Shown: positions 52,494-61,862 of the stretch, piece after piece
Layout: every line of letters starts with the position of its first letter
How positions within the stretch are numbered: the stretch's first letter is position 1
From: Lysobacteraceae bacterium NML93-0399
GTDB taxonomy: Bacteria; Pseudomonadota; Gammaproteobacteria; Xanthomonadales; Xanthomonadaceae
DNA: 64,000 nucleotides
Reading direction: 5' to 3'
Assembly: GCA_002307375.1 (NCBI GenBank)
Contig: NTJI01000005.1
Location: forward strand, 186,001 to 250,000
The notes under the pieces: generated by a model
What the model was told of the DNA's origin: nothing
The model's database searches: none
Seen by the model: only the letters and a program-made list of their open reading frames with translations
Translations under genes and position numbers: made by a program

Positions 52494-53042
52494 TCAGCTC
52501 GCTTCGGTGAACAACCGCGCCCAGCCGGCGTGACCGAGCTTTTCGAGTGTGCCGAGATTCCGGTCGATGATGCGGTCCGGCTCCGGATACGCGTCCACCG
52601 CGCGCGCCACGCTGTCCTCGCGCAGCAGGTGCAGCGTGGGGTAGGGCGCGCGGTTGGTGTAGTTGCCGATGTCGTCGGGCGCGGTGCCGGCGAACTGGTA
52701 GTCGGGATGGAAACTCGCGACCTGCAGGTCGCCATCGAGTTCCAGCGCCTCGATCAAACCGTCGGCCTCGTCGAGAAAATCGTTGTACTCGAGGAAATCG
52801 CCGAGCACCTGCGGATGCACGATCAGCGTGGTGTCGATCTCCGACGCCGGCGTGTCGCGCAGGCGCAGCAGTTCCTCGCCCAGCACTTCGAGCAGCGCTT
52901 CGGGCGTGGTCGCGTCGCTCAGCACGAAGCGCACCTGGTCCTTGACCACGACCGCCTTGGCAAAGGGGCACAGGTTGAGCCCGATCACCGCGCGCTCCAG
53001 CCACAGGCGGGTGTCGGCGATCGGGTCGTCACTCGGGAACAT
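52494..53042 (-). CDS. DUF1415 family protein
   Basis: 182-residue soluble conserved protein: WLERAVIGLNLCPFAKAV near the start is the family landmark (Cys-Pro-Phe), then LIVHPQVLGDFLEYNDFL and YTNRAPYPTLHLLREDSV. DUF1415 is common in gammaproteobacteria but uncharacterised. Start ATG 53042. It lies five bases downstream of yajQ on the same strand and is probably cotranscribed with it. Confidence 0.9.
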   Translation of the reverse strand: MFPSDDPIADTRLWLERAVIGLNLCPFAKAVVVKDQVRFVLSDATTPEALLEVLGEELLRLRDTPASEIDTTLIVHPQVLGDFLEYNDFLDEADGLIEALELDGDLQVASFHPDYQFAGTAPDDIGNYTNRAPYPTLHLLREDSVARAVDAYPEPDRIIDRNLGTLEKLGHAGWARLFTEAS

Positions 53043-53047
53043 CGGGA

Positions 53048-53530
53048 TCAGTCGCGGAAGTTGTCGAACTGCAACGGCAGTTCGAAGTCCTGACCGCGCA
53101 GCAGGGCCATCGCCGCCTGCAGGTCGTCGCGCTTCTTGCCGTTGACGCGCAGCTTGTCGCCGTTGATCTGGCTGTCGACCTTGAGCTTGGCTTCTTTCAG
53201 CGTGTTCTGGATCTTCTTCGCCAGATCGCGCTCGATACCCTGCTTGACGGTCACCGTCTGCCGCGCGCCGGCGAGATTGGTCTCGATGTCGCCGAACTCC
53301 AGACACTTGATGTCGATCTTCCGTGCGGCGAGACGTGCGCGCAGGATTTCGGTCATCTGCTGGACCTGGAAGTCGCTCGGCGCCGACTGCTTGATCGTCG
53401 ATTCGTCGAGTTCGAATTTCGCATCCACGCCCTTGAAGTCGAAGCGCGTGGTCAGTTCGCGGTTGGCCTGGTCGACGGCATTGGTCAGTTCGTGGGTGTC
53501 GACTTCGGACACGATGTCGAAAGAGGGCAT
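53048..53530 (-). CDS. yajQ: YajQ family nucleotide/c-di-GMP-binding protein
   Basis: 160-residue small protein of two ferredoxin-like units: MPSFDIVSEVDTHELTNAVD at the start, TTRFDFKGVDAKFEL, and VSQING-like residues in KVDSQINGDKLRVNGKKRDD. In Xanthomonas a YajQ homologue binds cyclic di-GMP and acts with a transcription factor on virulence genes, so the same role is possible. The frame extends further upstream but the conserved protein starts at 53530. It precedes the DUF1415 gene by five bases. Confidence 0.95.
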   Translation of the reverse strand: MPSFDIVSEVDTHELTNAVDQANRELTTRFDFKGVDAKFELDESTIKQSAPSDFQVQQMTEILRARLAARKIDIKCLEFGDIETNLAGARQTVTVKQGIERDLAKKIQNTLKEAKLKVDSQINGDKLRVNGKKRDDLQAAMALLRGQDFELPLQFDNFRD

Positions 53531-53664
53531 ACGGCACCTGCGGTGGGACGAAGGCGCGCAGCGTAACGCATGGGCGGCATGCGCTGTTCCGTGGGCGCAA
53601 CCGTCACATTCCGCGCCCGGGCGCACAATGCGCGGCCCCCCGACGTACACCACGAGACGCTCCC

Positions 53665-54714
53665 ATGCTCGACACCCCCGCCTATGCCGCCGCCGACGCC
53701 ACCACGCCGCTGGCACCCACCACGATCCAGCGCCGGCCCCCGCGTGCGAACGAGGTGCTGATCGATATCGCCTACTGCGGCGTCTGCCATTCCGATCTGC
53801 ACCAGGTCCGCGACGAGTGGGGTGGTTCGATCTTCCCGATGGTGCCGGGCCACGAGATCGTGGGCCACCTCGCCGAGGTCGGCGCGAACGTGACGAACTT
53901 CAAGGTTGGCGACGCGGTCGGCGTCGGCTGCTTCGTCGATTCATGCCGCAGCTGCGCGCAGTGCCAGGCCGGCGAGGAGCAGTTCTGCGAGCAGGGCATG
54001 ACCGGCACCTACAACGCCATGGAGCGCGACGGCAGCGCGCCCACCTACGGCGGTTACTCGACGCGCATCACCGTCGATCAGGACTACGTGCTGCGCGTGC
54101 CTGAATCCCTGCCGCTCGATGCCGCCGCGCCCCTGCTGTGCGCCGGCATCACCACGTACTCGCCGCTGCGCCACTTCGGCGTCAAGGCCGGCGATGCGGT
54201 CGCCGTGGTCGGTCTCGGCGGCCTGGGCCATATGGCGGTGAAGTTCGCCGTGGCGATGGGCGCGCGCGTGACCGTGCTCAGCACGTCCGAATCCAAGCGC
54301 GACGACGCGCTCAAGCTCGGCGCGCACGACTTCGCCGCCACGCGCGACGAGACGACGTTCAAGACGCTGGCCAAGACCTTCGACTTCATCGTCGACAGCG
54401 TGTCCGCGCCGCACGACTACAACGCCTATCTGTCGCTGCTCAGGACCGACGGCACGATGATCCTGCTCGGCGTGCCGGAACAGCCCGCGCCGGTCGCCGC
54501 CGGTTCGCTGATCATGCAGCGCCGCCGCCTGACCGGCTCACTGATCGGCGGCATCCGCGAAACCCAGGAGATGCTCGATTTCTGCGCCGAGCACGGCATC
54601 GTCTCGGAGATCGAGCGCATCGGCATCGCCGACATCAACACCGCCTATGAGCGCATGCTCAAGGGCGACGTGCGTTACCGCTTCGTCATCGATACGGCGA
54701 CGTTGAAGGGCTGA
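53665..54714 (+). CDS. Zinc-dependent NAD(P) alcohol dehydrogenase (YahK/CAD-like)
   Basis: 349-residue medium-chain dehydrogenase oxidising or reducing alcohols and aldehydes. Catalytic zinc residues are in CGVCHSDLH and PGHEIVG; the structural zinc lies in CRSCAQCQAGEEQFC. The cofactor motif is VVGLGGLGHMAVKFA. The pattern matches the cinnamyl-alcohol dehydrogenase/YahK branch, which handles a broad range of aldehydes with NADPH. It is divergent from yajQ. The repeat at 54787 begins 72 bases after its stop. Confidence 0.93.
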   Translation: MLDTPAYAAADATTPLAPTTIQRRPPRANEVLIDIAYCGVCHSDLHQVRDEWGGSIFPMVPGHEIVGHLAEVGANVTNFKVGDAVGVGCFVDSCRSCAQCQAGEEQFCEQGMTGTYNAMERDGSAPTYGGYSTRITVDQDYVLRVPESLPLDAAAPLLCAGITTYSPLRHFGVKAGDAVAVVGLGGLGHMAVKFAVAMGARVTVLSTSESKRDDALKLGAHDFAATRDETTFKTLAKTFDFIVDSVSAPHDYNAYLSLLRTDGTMILLGVPEQPAPVAAGSLIMQRRRLTGSLIGGIRETQEMLDFCAEHGIVSEIERIGIADINTAYERMLKGDVRYRFVIDTATLKG

Positions 54715-54786
54715 GTTCGGCTCTCCGGGATTCGCCTTCCGTAGAACGCATGACCCTCTGAGAACCTCGTCTATACGGCTTGTCGA

Positions 54787-54900
54787 CCGTCATTCCCGCG
54801 AAAGCGGGAATCCAGTGTCTTCTAGGTCTTTGAAGCTTGGAAGTCACTGGATCCCCGCTTGACCAGACAGTCGTCTGTTGAAAGCCGCGGGGATGACGTC
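54787..54900. repeat. Composite inverted repeat with ATTCCC/GGGAAT hairpins
   Basis: ATTCCCGC-GAAA-GCGGGAAT (54792-54811) followed by ATCCAGTG, then CACTGGATCCCCGC (54845-54858) and GCGGGGATGACG (54887-54898). Inside the second half, CAGAC-AGTC-GTCTG forms a small hairpin. The two halves are an inverted pair, like the dispersed dRS3/REPIN-like repeats seen in many proteobacteria. It sits between convergent genes. Confidence 0.8.
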
Positions 54901-54954
54901 GACTTGCAACAATTTCACGACGGTTCTGGACGCGGGCGAGCATTCGATCAACGC

Positions 54955-57090
54955 TCAAGCCGGCGCAGCCGCCGGCGGCACCGCCGCGAAGTTCACCAGC
55001 CGGATCGGCTGGATGCCGTGCAACTGCTCCTGCAGGTCGGCTTGCGTGACCAGCTTCGCCAGTTCCTGGCGATACAGGCGGTCGAGCAGTTCCGGCAGCG
55101 GCAGGGTTGCGCGCATATAGGACAGCGGACCGTCGTCGACATCCGCCAGATGACCGCAGCCGGCGCGCAGATGCCGGCCCATCGAGCCGGTGTCGTCGAG
55201 CGGCAGCGCATCCAGCACCGTCATCACCGCGTCGACGCCGGCGCGGTAACGCGTGGCGGTGCGCAGCAGCCAGTCGCGCAGTGCCGGGTCGTCGCCGTGC
55301 AGGCCACGCGCCAGTGGCAGGCAGGCCATCGCCTCGAGATGCAGGGCCTGCAGGCGTTTTGCCTGCGCGTGCAGCACCTGCAGCGCGGCCATCCGCGTCA
55401 TGGCATCTTCGCGCTCGGCTTCCGGCATGACCTCGATCGCATGCTGCAGGCGGCGTACGAACAGGCCCGACAGGCGTTCGAGCAGGCGCGCATCGGGCGT
55501 GTTCTCGGCGCCGTAGCCGGCGAAGTCGGTGCGCAGTGCAATGGCGTCGGGCTGCGATCCGTCCGGCATGGGCATGTCGATCCCCAGATCGATCAGCGCG
55601 ATGCGCGGCGCGGCCTCGATCTGGCGCTGGCGTTGCCGCTGCCGACGCGCCCACAGCGGTGCGAGGTCGGGCATCAGCCGACGCAGTTCGTCGACGCACT
55701 GCTGCCACGGCATCGCCGAGAAAGGCAGGCGTTTCGCATCGTCGGGCTCCACGCGTGCCGGCTCGCCGAGCATGCCGGCGGTGTAGCGTGTCCAGGCCAG
55801 CGCGTCGGCCTCCGGCAGGGCATCGACATCGACCACCGCTGCGGTCTCGACGAGATTGCGCGCACCAAAGCTCAGCCCCATGCCGCGGTAGTAGGCCTCG
55901 GTCACGCGGCGCGACAGCGCGGGGAAGTCCGCGAACAACGTGCGCGCCGGGCGCGTTTCGAGGTACAGGCCGGTCGCGCCGAACGCTTCGGCATTGGCGA
56001 CGCGGGCGGCATCGGCCGGGTGCGTCGCCCAGTAATGGGTGGTGTCGTCGGCGTCGAAGGCCAGGCGCAGATCGTCCCAGTCCCGTGCGCTGAACTTCTG
56101 CAGGACCGCCATCACCGCGTCCGACAGGTCAGCCGCCAGGCGTCCCTGCTGCCAGACGTGCGCGCCCTGCGCATCGGCACGCTGGAAGGCCAGCATCAGC
56201 GCGCGCATGCGCAATGCGGTCGGCGCGAAGCAGTCGCTGCCGGCGACCACGGCCTCGTAGCGGTCGGCGTCGAACTCCATCTCCTGCGACAGGCGCCGGC
56301 TCATGCGGAAGCTGATCTGGAACAGGCCGCGCATCAGCATGCGGGTCAGCCACAGGCAGCCGCTGGCAAGCCAGGCCGCCGCGGCGAACGCGCCGTTGTC
56401 GATGTCGCTGCGCCAATCGTGCAGGCGGTCGTCCCACGCGTCCCACTCATAGCCGCGCGACCAGAGCCAGCCGTTGACCCGGTTGATCACGTGCGAGCTG
56501 CGCATGCCGCCGCCCTGGGCGAAATGGCCGAACTCGTGCGCGAGCACGCCGACGAACTGGCGTGCCTCCAGCCCGGCGACCAGCGGCATGCCGATCGTCA
56601 GGCGGCGGTGTCCGCGCAGGAAGCCCCACAGCCCCGGTTCGAATTGCACCCAGGCGTTCACGGCGTGGGTCAGGCGGATCGAAGACGGCGGGCGCGTGCC
56701 GATCGCGCGGCACAGCGCGTGGACGCCTTCGACGAAGACCGGATCCTCGGCCGGCGACAGTTCGGGCTCCTCCTGCACGCCGCGCCGCGGCGCCACGAAC
56801 GGCTTGAGCAGGAACAGCAGCAGGATGCCGCCGACGAAACCAGGCAGGCCCCAGGCGACGACGCGGCCCCACATGAAGTCGGGCTGCAGGGCATGGACCC
56901 ATCCGGTGTACCAGCGGTATTCCAGCCAGACCACGCCGGCGATGATCGCCAGATACACCAGCGGCATCGCCAGGCACAGGCCGGTGACCAGCCACAGCAT
57001 CGACAGATACAGCGGTTTGACCGGCGGCCGGGGAATCGACCCGGCAGGCAGCGCCCGCAACAGGTCGGCGGGGTGGGTCTCGACGCTCAT
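54955..57090 (-). CDS. M48 family metalloprotease, membrane-bound
   Basis: 711-residue membrane protease. Two helices near residues 30-55 and 78-100 are followed by the zinc site FVGVLAHEFGHFAQG and, about 75 residues on, FDADRYE with the third ligand Glu. The rest, roughly 320-711, is a large helical domain without named family features. The size is over twice that of HtpX, so it belongs to a larger M48 branch; natural substrates are unknown. Start ATG 57090. It is divergent from the DMT transporter gene. Confidence 0.85.
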   Translation of the reverse strand: MSVETHPADLLRALPAGSIPRPPVKPLYLSMLWLVTGLCLAMPLVYLAIIAGVVWLEYRWYTGWVHALQPDFMWGRVVAWGLPGFVGGILLLFLLKPFVAPRRGVQEEPELSPAEDPVFVEGVHALCRAIGTRPPSSIRLTHAVNAWVQFEPGLWGFLRGHRRLTIGMPLVAGLEARQFVGVLAHEFGHFAQGGGMRSSHVINRVNGWLWSRGYEWDAWDDRLHDWRSDIDNGAFAAAAWLASGCLWLTRMLMRGLFQISFRMSRRLSQEMEFDADRYEAVVAGSDCFAPTALRMRALMLAFQRADAQGAHVWQQGRLAADLSDAVMAVLQKFSARDWDDLRLAFDADDTTHYWATHPADAARVANAEAFGATGLYLETRPARTLFADFPALSRRVTEAYYRGMGLSFGARNLVETAAVVDVDALPEADALAWTRYTAGMLGEPARVEPDDAKRLPFSAMPWQQCVDELRRLMPDLAPLWARRQRQRQRQIEAAPRIALIDLGIDMPMPDGSQPDAIALRTDFAGYGAENTPDARLLERLSGLFVRRLQHAIEVMPEAEREDAMTRMAALQVLHAQAKRLQALHLEAMACLPLARGLHGDDPALRDWLLRTATRYRAGVDAVMTVLDALPLDDTGSMGRHLRAGCGHLADVDDGPLSYMRATLPLPELLDRLYRQELAKLVTQADLQEQLHGIQPIRLVNFAAVPPAAAPA

Positions 57091-57210
57091 GCGCCTCTCC
57101 TTGGCAATGTCCGCGCATCAAAGCAGGCAGGCCGCGCGGCCGCAATCCCCCGTCGGGCGGGGGCGTCCGTGCGAGGATGCGCGTCCCGTTCCGCCGCATC
57201 GCCCGCCGTC

Positions 57211-58140
57211 ATGTCTGTCTCCGCCGCTCCCGCCAACGCCCGCGCCGCCACGCTGTGGATGCTGTTCGCCGTGCTCGCGTTCGCCGGCATGGATGCGGGC
57301 ATGAAGTGGATTGCCAACGACTATTCGGCGTTCCAGGTTGCGACCTTCCGCAGTCTGGCGACACTGCCGCTGATCGTCGGCTGGCTGCTGCTGCGTGGCC
57401 GTGCCGGCACGTTGCTGCGCATCCACTGGCCGCTGCATCTGCTGCGCGGCGTACTGGGCGTGGGCATGATCGCCGGCTTCGTCTACGGCCTGGCGCGGAT
57501 GCCGCTGTCGACGGCCTACGCCATCGTGTTCGTGTCGCCGCTGATGGTCACCGCGCTGGCGGTGCCCCTGCTCGGCGAGAAGGTCGGGCCGCGACGCTGG
57601 ACGGCGATCGCGCTCGGTGTGGTCGGCGTGCTGGTGGTGCTGCGGCCGACCGGCGAAGGCATGGCGACGCTTGCGGGCCTGGCCGTCGTCGGCGGCGCGC
57701 TGTGCTACGCGATCGCCTCGATCACGGTGCGCAAGCTCGCCCAGCGCGACAGTCCCGAAGCGCTGGTGTTCTGGTTCCTGGTGCTGATGGCGGTGTTCGC
57801 AGGCGCCCTGGCGTGGCCGGACTGGCAGCCGCTGCAGCGCGAGCACTGGTGGGTACTGGCACTGATCGGCGTGACCGGCGCGCTCGGGCAGGTCGGCCTG
57901 ACCCACGCCTTCCGGCTCGGCGAGGCCAGCCAGGTCGCGCCGCTCGAATACACCGCGCTGGTCTGGGTGGTGTTGCTGGACCTGTTCGTCTGGCAGGTGC
58001 TGCCCGACGGCATGACCTGGCTGGGCGCGGCGATCATCGTCGCCAGCGGCCTCTACATGTTCCGGCGCGAGAAGGTGCTGTCGGAAGCGGGCACCGTCGA
58101 TCCCGAGGTCAAGCGACTCGACGAGACACCACCGCCCTGA
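57211..58140 (+). CDS. DMT family transporter (EamA)
   Basis: 309-residue inner-membrane exporter with ten helices in two EamA repeats (residues about 12-145 and 160-290), typical of drug/metabolite transporters. The strands ALWMLF-AFAGMDAGMKWIA and the second repeat LCYAIASITVRKLAQRD show the duplication. Charged residues are limited to loops and a C-terminal tail. Substrates may be amino acids, metabolites or drugs; nothing decides between them. Start ATG 57211, 120 bases from the divergent M48 gene. Confidence 0.88.
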   Translation: MSVSAAPANARAATLWMLFAVLAFAGMDAGMKWIANDYSAFQVATFRSLATLPLIVGWLLLRGRAGTLLRIHWPLHLLRGVLGVGMIAGFVYGLARMPLSTAYAIVFVSPLMVTALAVPLLGEKVGPRRWTAIALGVVGVLVVLRPTGEGMATLAGLAVVGGALCYAIASITVRKLAQRDSPEALVFWFLVLMAVFAGALAWPDWQPLQREHWWVLALIGVTGALGQVGLTHAFRLGEASQVAPLEYTALVWVVLLDLFVWQVLPDGMTWLGAAIIVASGLYMFRREKVLSEAGTVDPEVKRLDETPPP

Positions 58141-58219
58141 CGCGCTGCGCCTTCATCGCTGCGGCGTAGGCGATCGCCGATCATGCAGCGCTCCGTTCGC
58201 CGGGAACCGCGATACCCCC

Positions 58220-58756
58220 ATGCCTCTGCTGCTGCTTGCCGTCGTCCTGCTGCTCGTATTCGCGCTGCTTCTTCTGCTGTGGCCGCTTGCACTGTGGAAC
58301 CGCTACCGCGTCGGCACCTCGCGGCGACGCCCGCTGCGCTGGCTGACCCGGCTCAACGCCTGGCTGATTCCGGCGTCGACGCTGCTCTTTCTCGCCGGCA
58401 TGGGCATCGCGCAGATCTTCGTCGCGCATGCGTTTCCGTACGCGGCGCTGGGCGTGCTGGGCGGTCTCGCGCTCGGAGGTCTGGGGTGGGCGCTGACGCG
58501 AGTGGAACACCGGCCCGGGCAGGTCTGGTACACGCCCAACCGCTGGCTGGTGCTGGCACTGACGGCGATGGTGGTGGCGCGCGTGTTCGCCGGCATCTGG
58601 CAGGCGTGGGAGCGTATGCGTGGCGATCATGCCGCGCTCGCCGCCTGGGGCCCGTTGGGCGAACCCGCCGGGCTGTTCGCCGTCGCCGGGCTCGTTGTCG
58701 GCTACCACGCGATGTACGCCGTGCTCCTGCAGTGGCGACTGGGCCGCTGGCTGTAA
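58220..58756 (+). CDS. Hypothetical membrane protein
   Basis: 178-residue protein with five hydrophobic segments (near residues 3-24, 50-70, 75-93, 108-127 and 150-168). The RRRPLRWLTRLNAWLIP loop is basic, so it should face the cytoplasm. It vaguely resembles DUF1453-type small membrane proteins, which is not enough to name it. It starts 79 bases after the EamA gene on the same strand. ATG 58220 is the start, as it opens the first hydrophobic segment. Confidence 0.75.
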   Translation: MPLLLLAVVLLLVFALLLLLWPLALWNRYRVGTSRRRPLRWLTRLNAWLIPASTLLFLAGMGIAQIFVAHAFPYAALGVLGGLALGGLGWALTRVEHRPGQVWYTPNRWLVLALTAMVVARVFAGIWQAWERMRGDHAALAAWGPLGEPAGLFAVAGLVVGYHAMYAVLLQWRLGRWL

Positions 58757-58804
58757 CCGGCGGTTGCAGGCGCAGCCCACCGCCGCGACTCAGCCGAGGC
58801 CGCG

Positions 58805-58828
58805 CCTGTAGGAGCGCGCTCCTACAGG
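58805..58828. repeat. 24-bp perfect palindrome, REP copy C
   Basis: CCTGTAGGAGCGCGCTCCTACAGG equals its own reverse complement. It looks like the two outer ends of copies A and B joined with the middle lost. It lies between convergent genes. Confidence 0.85.
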
Positions 58829-58841
58829 GGGCGCGTATCTC

Positions 58842-58874
58842 CCAAAAAGAAACGGCCCCGCGAATGCGGGGCCG
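58842..58874 (-). terminator. Rho-independent terminator of ompW
   Basis: On the minus strand, GGCCCCGC, loop ATTC, GCGGGGCC, then GTTTCTTTTT. It lies 26 bases after the ompW stop. Confidence 0.88.
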
Positions 58875-58899
58875 CTGGACACACTCCCGGGGAGAGAGA

Positions 58900-59532
58900 T
58901 CAGAAGCGTGCGCCGATGCCGAAACCGACGGTCCAGGGGTCGAGCTTGAGTTCCTGTCCGGTGTTGACGCCTGCCTCGCGCACGTCGGCGCGGCTGCGCA
59001 GATAGCGCGCATCGGCACGGGCGAACCAGGTCGAGTTGATGTTCATGTCGACACCGACGGTGCCGATCGCGCCCTTGGGCGTGCTCAGGCCGACGTGGTC
59101 ACCGCCCGGGTTGAGGTCTTCACCGCTGATGTTCGAGTGGTGGTAGCCCAGGCCCAGGAAGGGGCGGAAGGTGTTGTCGATGTCACCGAAGTGGTACTGG
59201 CCGCTAAGCGCGATCGGCTGCTGCTCGACGGTGCCGATCTTGCCGGCGTTGCCGCGCACGCGGTGGTCGAACTTGTCCAGCGCGCCCCACAGTTCGGCGC
59301 TGATGTTGTCGGTGAAGTTGTACGAGAACGACGCGGTCGGTGCCGGGCCGCCGTCGACTTCGATGCCGTCGTTTGCGCTGTGCTTGGTCGGCTCGAGCAG
59401 CGTGGCGCCGCCGACGACCGAGAAACGCTTGCCGGACGCGGTGTCGCCGGCATCCTGCGCGAACGCAACGGACGAGACGGCGAAGCTGGCCAGCGTGGCA
59501 AGGGCGAGGATGCGCTTGTTGGACTTCAGCAT
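58900..59532 (-). CDS. ompW: OmpW family outer-membrane protein
   Basis: 210-residue eight-stranded barrel. A signal peptide (ILALATLASFAVSSVAFAQ) is followed by FSVVGGATLLEPTKHS and strands ending GFGIGARF with terminal Phe, the OmpW pattern. OmpW proteins admit small hydrophobic molecules and respond to stress. AAGGAG lies eight bases before ATG 59532. It stands alone with its own terminator; the 434 bases upstream are shared with the pdh genes. Confidence 0.93.
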   Translation of the reverse strand: MLKSNKRILALATLASFAVSSVAFAQDAGDTASGKRFSVVGGATLLEPTKHSANDGIEVDGGPAPTASFSYNFTDNISAELWGALDKFDHRVRGNAGKIGTVEQQPIALSGQYHFGDIDNTFRPFLGLGYHHSNISGEDLNPGGDHVGLSTPKGAIGTVGVDMNINSTWFARADARYLRSRADVREAGVNTGQELKLDPWTVGFGIGARF

Positions 59533-59966
59533 GGGGTTCTCCTTTTCTTCTTGAATGTCCCGGCCGAACACGCTGGCGCGGGCTGTTGCGTCATGTCGTC
59601 GCACGCGGAAGGCGGTGAGACGACCTTCCTCTGCGGGAAGGCGGCGCCATGCTGGCAATCGTTTCCTGAATAGGAGATTTGCAGTTTCTGAAGCGTTCGC
59701 AACGCTTCACCGCGTCTTCGGAAATCGCATCGGTCTGTTCAGTCGCAACGCCCTGCTGGCGCGACATCGACACGGGCAACACGCATGAAGCGACCGGGAA
59801 CGTCGAAATCGCGATGCAGCGTTCCGCGGCGCTGTCGGCAGCCGCGCTTCGGATGTGGCACGCAGGCCCGGCCTTGCGCGAAGGCGCTTTCCGTGCGGCA
59901 GGCAACAGTTGGCGCGGGCCCGGCGGCGACGCACAATAGCGGGTCACGAGATGCCCGGAGGGCCGC
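59533..59966. promoter_or_regulatory. Divergent ompW-aceF region with predicted aceF promoter
   Basis: No gene is supportable here. A rightward promoter candidate is TTGGCG (59909-59914), 17 bases, CACAAT (59932-59937), predicting a start near 59944 and a leader of about 22 bases with GGAGGG before ATG 59967. AAGCGTT-CGC-AACGCTT (59691-59707) is a 17-base inverted repeat of unknown role. I found no clear promoter for ompW. Confidence 0.55.
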
Positions 59967-61700
59967 ATGGCCGACCTGAAAGAAGCGCGCGTTCCCGACA
60001 TTGGCGGGTTTGACGATGTTCCGGTGATCGAGGTGCTGGTCGCCGTCGGTGATTCGGTGTCGGTCGACCAGGGGCTGGTGACGCTGGAGTCGGACAAGGC
60101 CACGATGGAAGTGCCTTCGACGGTGGCCGGCGTCATCAAGGAACTGAAGGTCAAGGTCGGCGATGCCCTGTCGGAAGGTAGTGTGGTCGCGATCATCGAG
60201 GCCGAAGGCGGCGACGCCGAATCCCAAACGCCCGCCAAGGCCGAAGCGCCCGCGACGTCGGAAGCGAAGCAGCCCGCCGACGAACCGGCGGCCGAGCAGG
60301 CCGCACCGGCCGCGAAGGCCGACGCGCCCAAGGCGCAGTCCGGCGGTGGCGGCGCGCAGGAATCGAAGGTGCCCGACATCGGTGGCTACGACGACGTGCC
60401 GGTGATCGAGGTGCTGGTGTCGGTCGGTGACACGGTCGAGAAGGACCAGGGCCTGATCACGCTGGAGTCCGACAAGGCCACGATGGAAGTACCGGCCGCC
60501 GTCGCCGGCGTCATCAAGGAACTGAAGGTCAAGGTCGGCGATACGCTGTCGGAAGGCAGCGTCGTTGCGATCATCGAGGCCGAAGGCGAGGCCGCGGCCG
60601 CTGCGCCGTCGGAACCGGCCGCAGCGCCGGCCAAGCCCAAGGACGATGTCGCCGTCGAGCCCGCTGCGCCGCAGGCGAAAGCGGATCCGATCGCCCAGGC
60701 GTCGATCGAGCATCGCCCGCCGGGCGGCGGCAACCCGCCGGTCCGCTTCGATGCCGACGCGATCCTGCCCGACAAGGTGCCCTACGCCAGCCCCGCGGTG
60801 CGCCTGTTCGCGCGCGAGCTGGGTGTCGATCTGATGCAGCTCAAGGGCAGCGCCAAGGCCGGCCGCATCGTCCGCGAGGACGTGCAGGCCTACGTCAAGG
60901 GCGTGATGCAGGGCGGCGGTGCGAAGGCCGCGGCCGGCGCGCCGGCGGCCGCAGGCGGCGGTCTGAATCTGCTGCCGTGGCCGAAGGTCGACTTCGCCAA
61001 GTTCGGCGAGGTCGAGGTCCAGGAGCTGGGCCGCATCCAGAAGATCTCGGCCGCCAACCTCGCCCGCAACTGGGCAATGATTCCGCACGTCACGCAGCAC
61101 GACGATGCCGACATCACCGATCTCGAAGCGCTGCGGGTGCAACTCAACAAGGAAAACGAGAAGGCCGGCATCAAACTGACCATGCTCGCCTTCCTGATCA
61201 AGGCTTCGGTCGCGGTGCTCAAGCAGTATCCGCGCTTCAACAGCTCGCTCGACGCGAGCGGCGAGAACCTGACCCTCAAGAAGTATTTCCACATCGGCTT
61301 CGCCGCCGACACGCCCAATGGTCTGGTCGTCCCGGTCATCCGCGACGCCGACAAGAAGGGCGTGCTGGAGATCTCGCAGGAGATGTCCGCGCTGGCGAAG
61401 AAGGCGCGCGACGGCAAGCTCGGCCCGGCCGACATGCAGGGCGGCTGCTTCTCGATCAGCTCGCTCGGCGGCATCGGCGGTACCAGCTTCACGCCGATCG
61501 TCAACGCGCCGGAAGTGGCGATCCTGGGCGTGTCCAAGTCGGCGATGAAGCCGGTCTGGGACGGCAAGGCCTTCCAGCCGCGCCTGACCCTGCCGCTGTC
61601 GCTGTCCTACGACCACCGCGTCATCGACGGCGCCGCCGCCGCGCGCTTCACCGCGACGCTGGCGCAGTTGCTCGGCGACATGCGCCGGGTGCTGCTGTAA
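59967..61700 (+). CDS. aceF: Dihydrolipoyllysine-residue acetyltransferase (pyruvate dehydrogenase E2)
   Basis: 577-residue E2 of the pyruvate dehydrogenase complex, transferring the acetyl group to CoA in the cytoplasm. It has two lipoyl domains with ESDKATMEV (Lys44 and Lys170), Ala/Pro-rich linkers, a peripheral subunit-binding domain (about 267-310), and the catalytic core (about 335-577) ending with YDHRVIDGAAAARF, with catalytic His550 and Asp554. No aceE (E1) lies next to it in this window. GGAGGG precedes the ATG. The E3 gene lies 1.8 kb downstream with a GNAT-nitrilase gene between. Confidence 0.96.
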   Translation: MADLKEARVPDIGGFDDVPVIEVLVAVGDSVSVDQGLVTLESDKATMEVPSTVAGVIKELKVKVGDALSEGSVVAIIEAEGGDAESQTPAKAEAPATSEAKQPADEPAAEQAAPAAKADAPKAQSGGGGAQESKVPDIGGYDDVPVIEVLVSVGDTVEKDQGLITLESDKATMEVPAAVAGVIKELKVKVGDTLSEGSVVAIIEAEGEAAAAAPSEPAAAPAKPKDDVAVEPAAPQAKADPIAQASIEHRPPGGGNPPVRFDADAILPDKVPYASPAVRLFARELGVDLMQLKGSAKAGRIVREDVQAYVKGVMQGGGAKAAAGAPAAAGGGLNLLPWPKVDFAKFGEVEVQELGRIQKISAANLARNWAMIPHVTQHDDADITDLEALRVQLNKENEKAGIKLTMLAFLIKASVAVLKQYPRFNSSLDASGENLTLKKYFHIGFAADTPNGLVVPVIRDADKKGVLEISQEMSALAKKARDGKLGPADMQGGCFSISSLGGIGGTSFTPIVNAPEVAILGVSKSAMKPVWDGKAFQPRLTLPLSLSYDHRVIDGAAAARFTATLAQLLGDMRRVLL

Positions 61701-61751
61701 GAGCCGTCCAATGTCCGGCTGCGCTTGCCATCTGACGCGCGTGCGGTACTC

Positions 61752-61786
61752 GGAGGGCGCACGTACCACACGTACGCTGCGCCTCC
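61752..61786 (+). repeat. Imperfect inverted repeat after aceF
   Basis: GGAGGGCGCACGTACC pairs with CGTACGCTGCGCCTCC, with single-base bulges. It may slow or stop transcription between aceF and the next gene; no T-run follows. Confidence 0.6.
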
Positions 61787-61862
61787 TGTGCGCCGCGGCG
61801 TGGCACCGGGTGGCGCGCGCGGCGGATCCTGAGCGGATTCGACGCCCGAGCCGGTTGCCGGC

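Noticed and set aside
54859-57180. Plus-strand frame running into the EamA gene, which would make a giant fusion
   Set aside because: The upstream part is antisense to the M48 gene; the real transporter begins at ATG 57211.
59679-59939. 86-codon plus-strand frame upstream of aceF
   Set aside because: No ribosome site, no recognisable sequence, and it covers the predicted aceF promoter.
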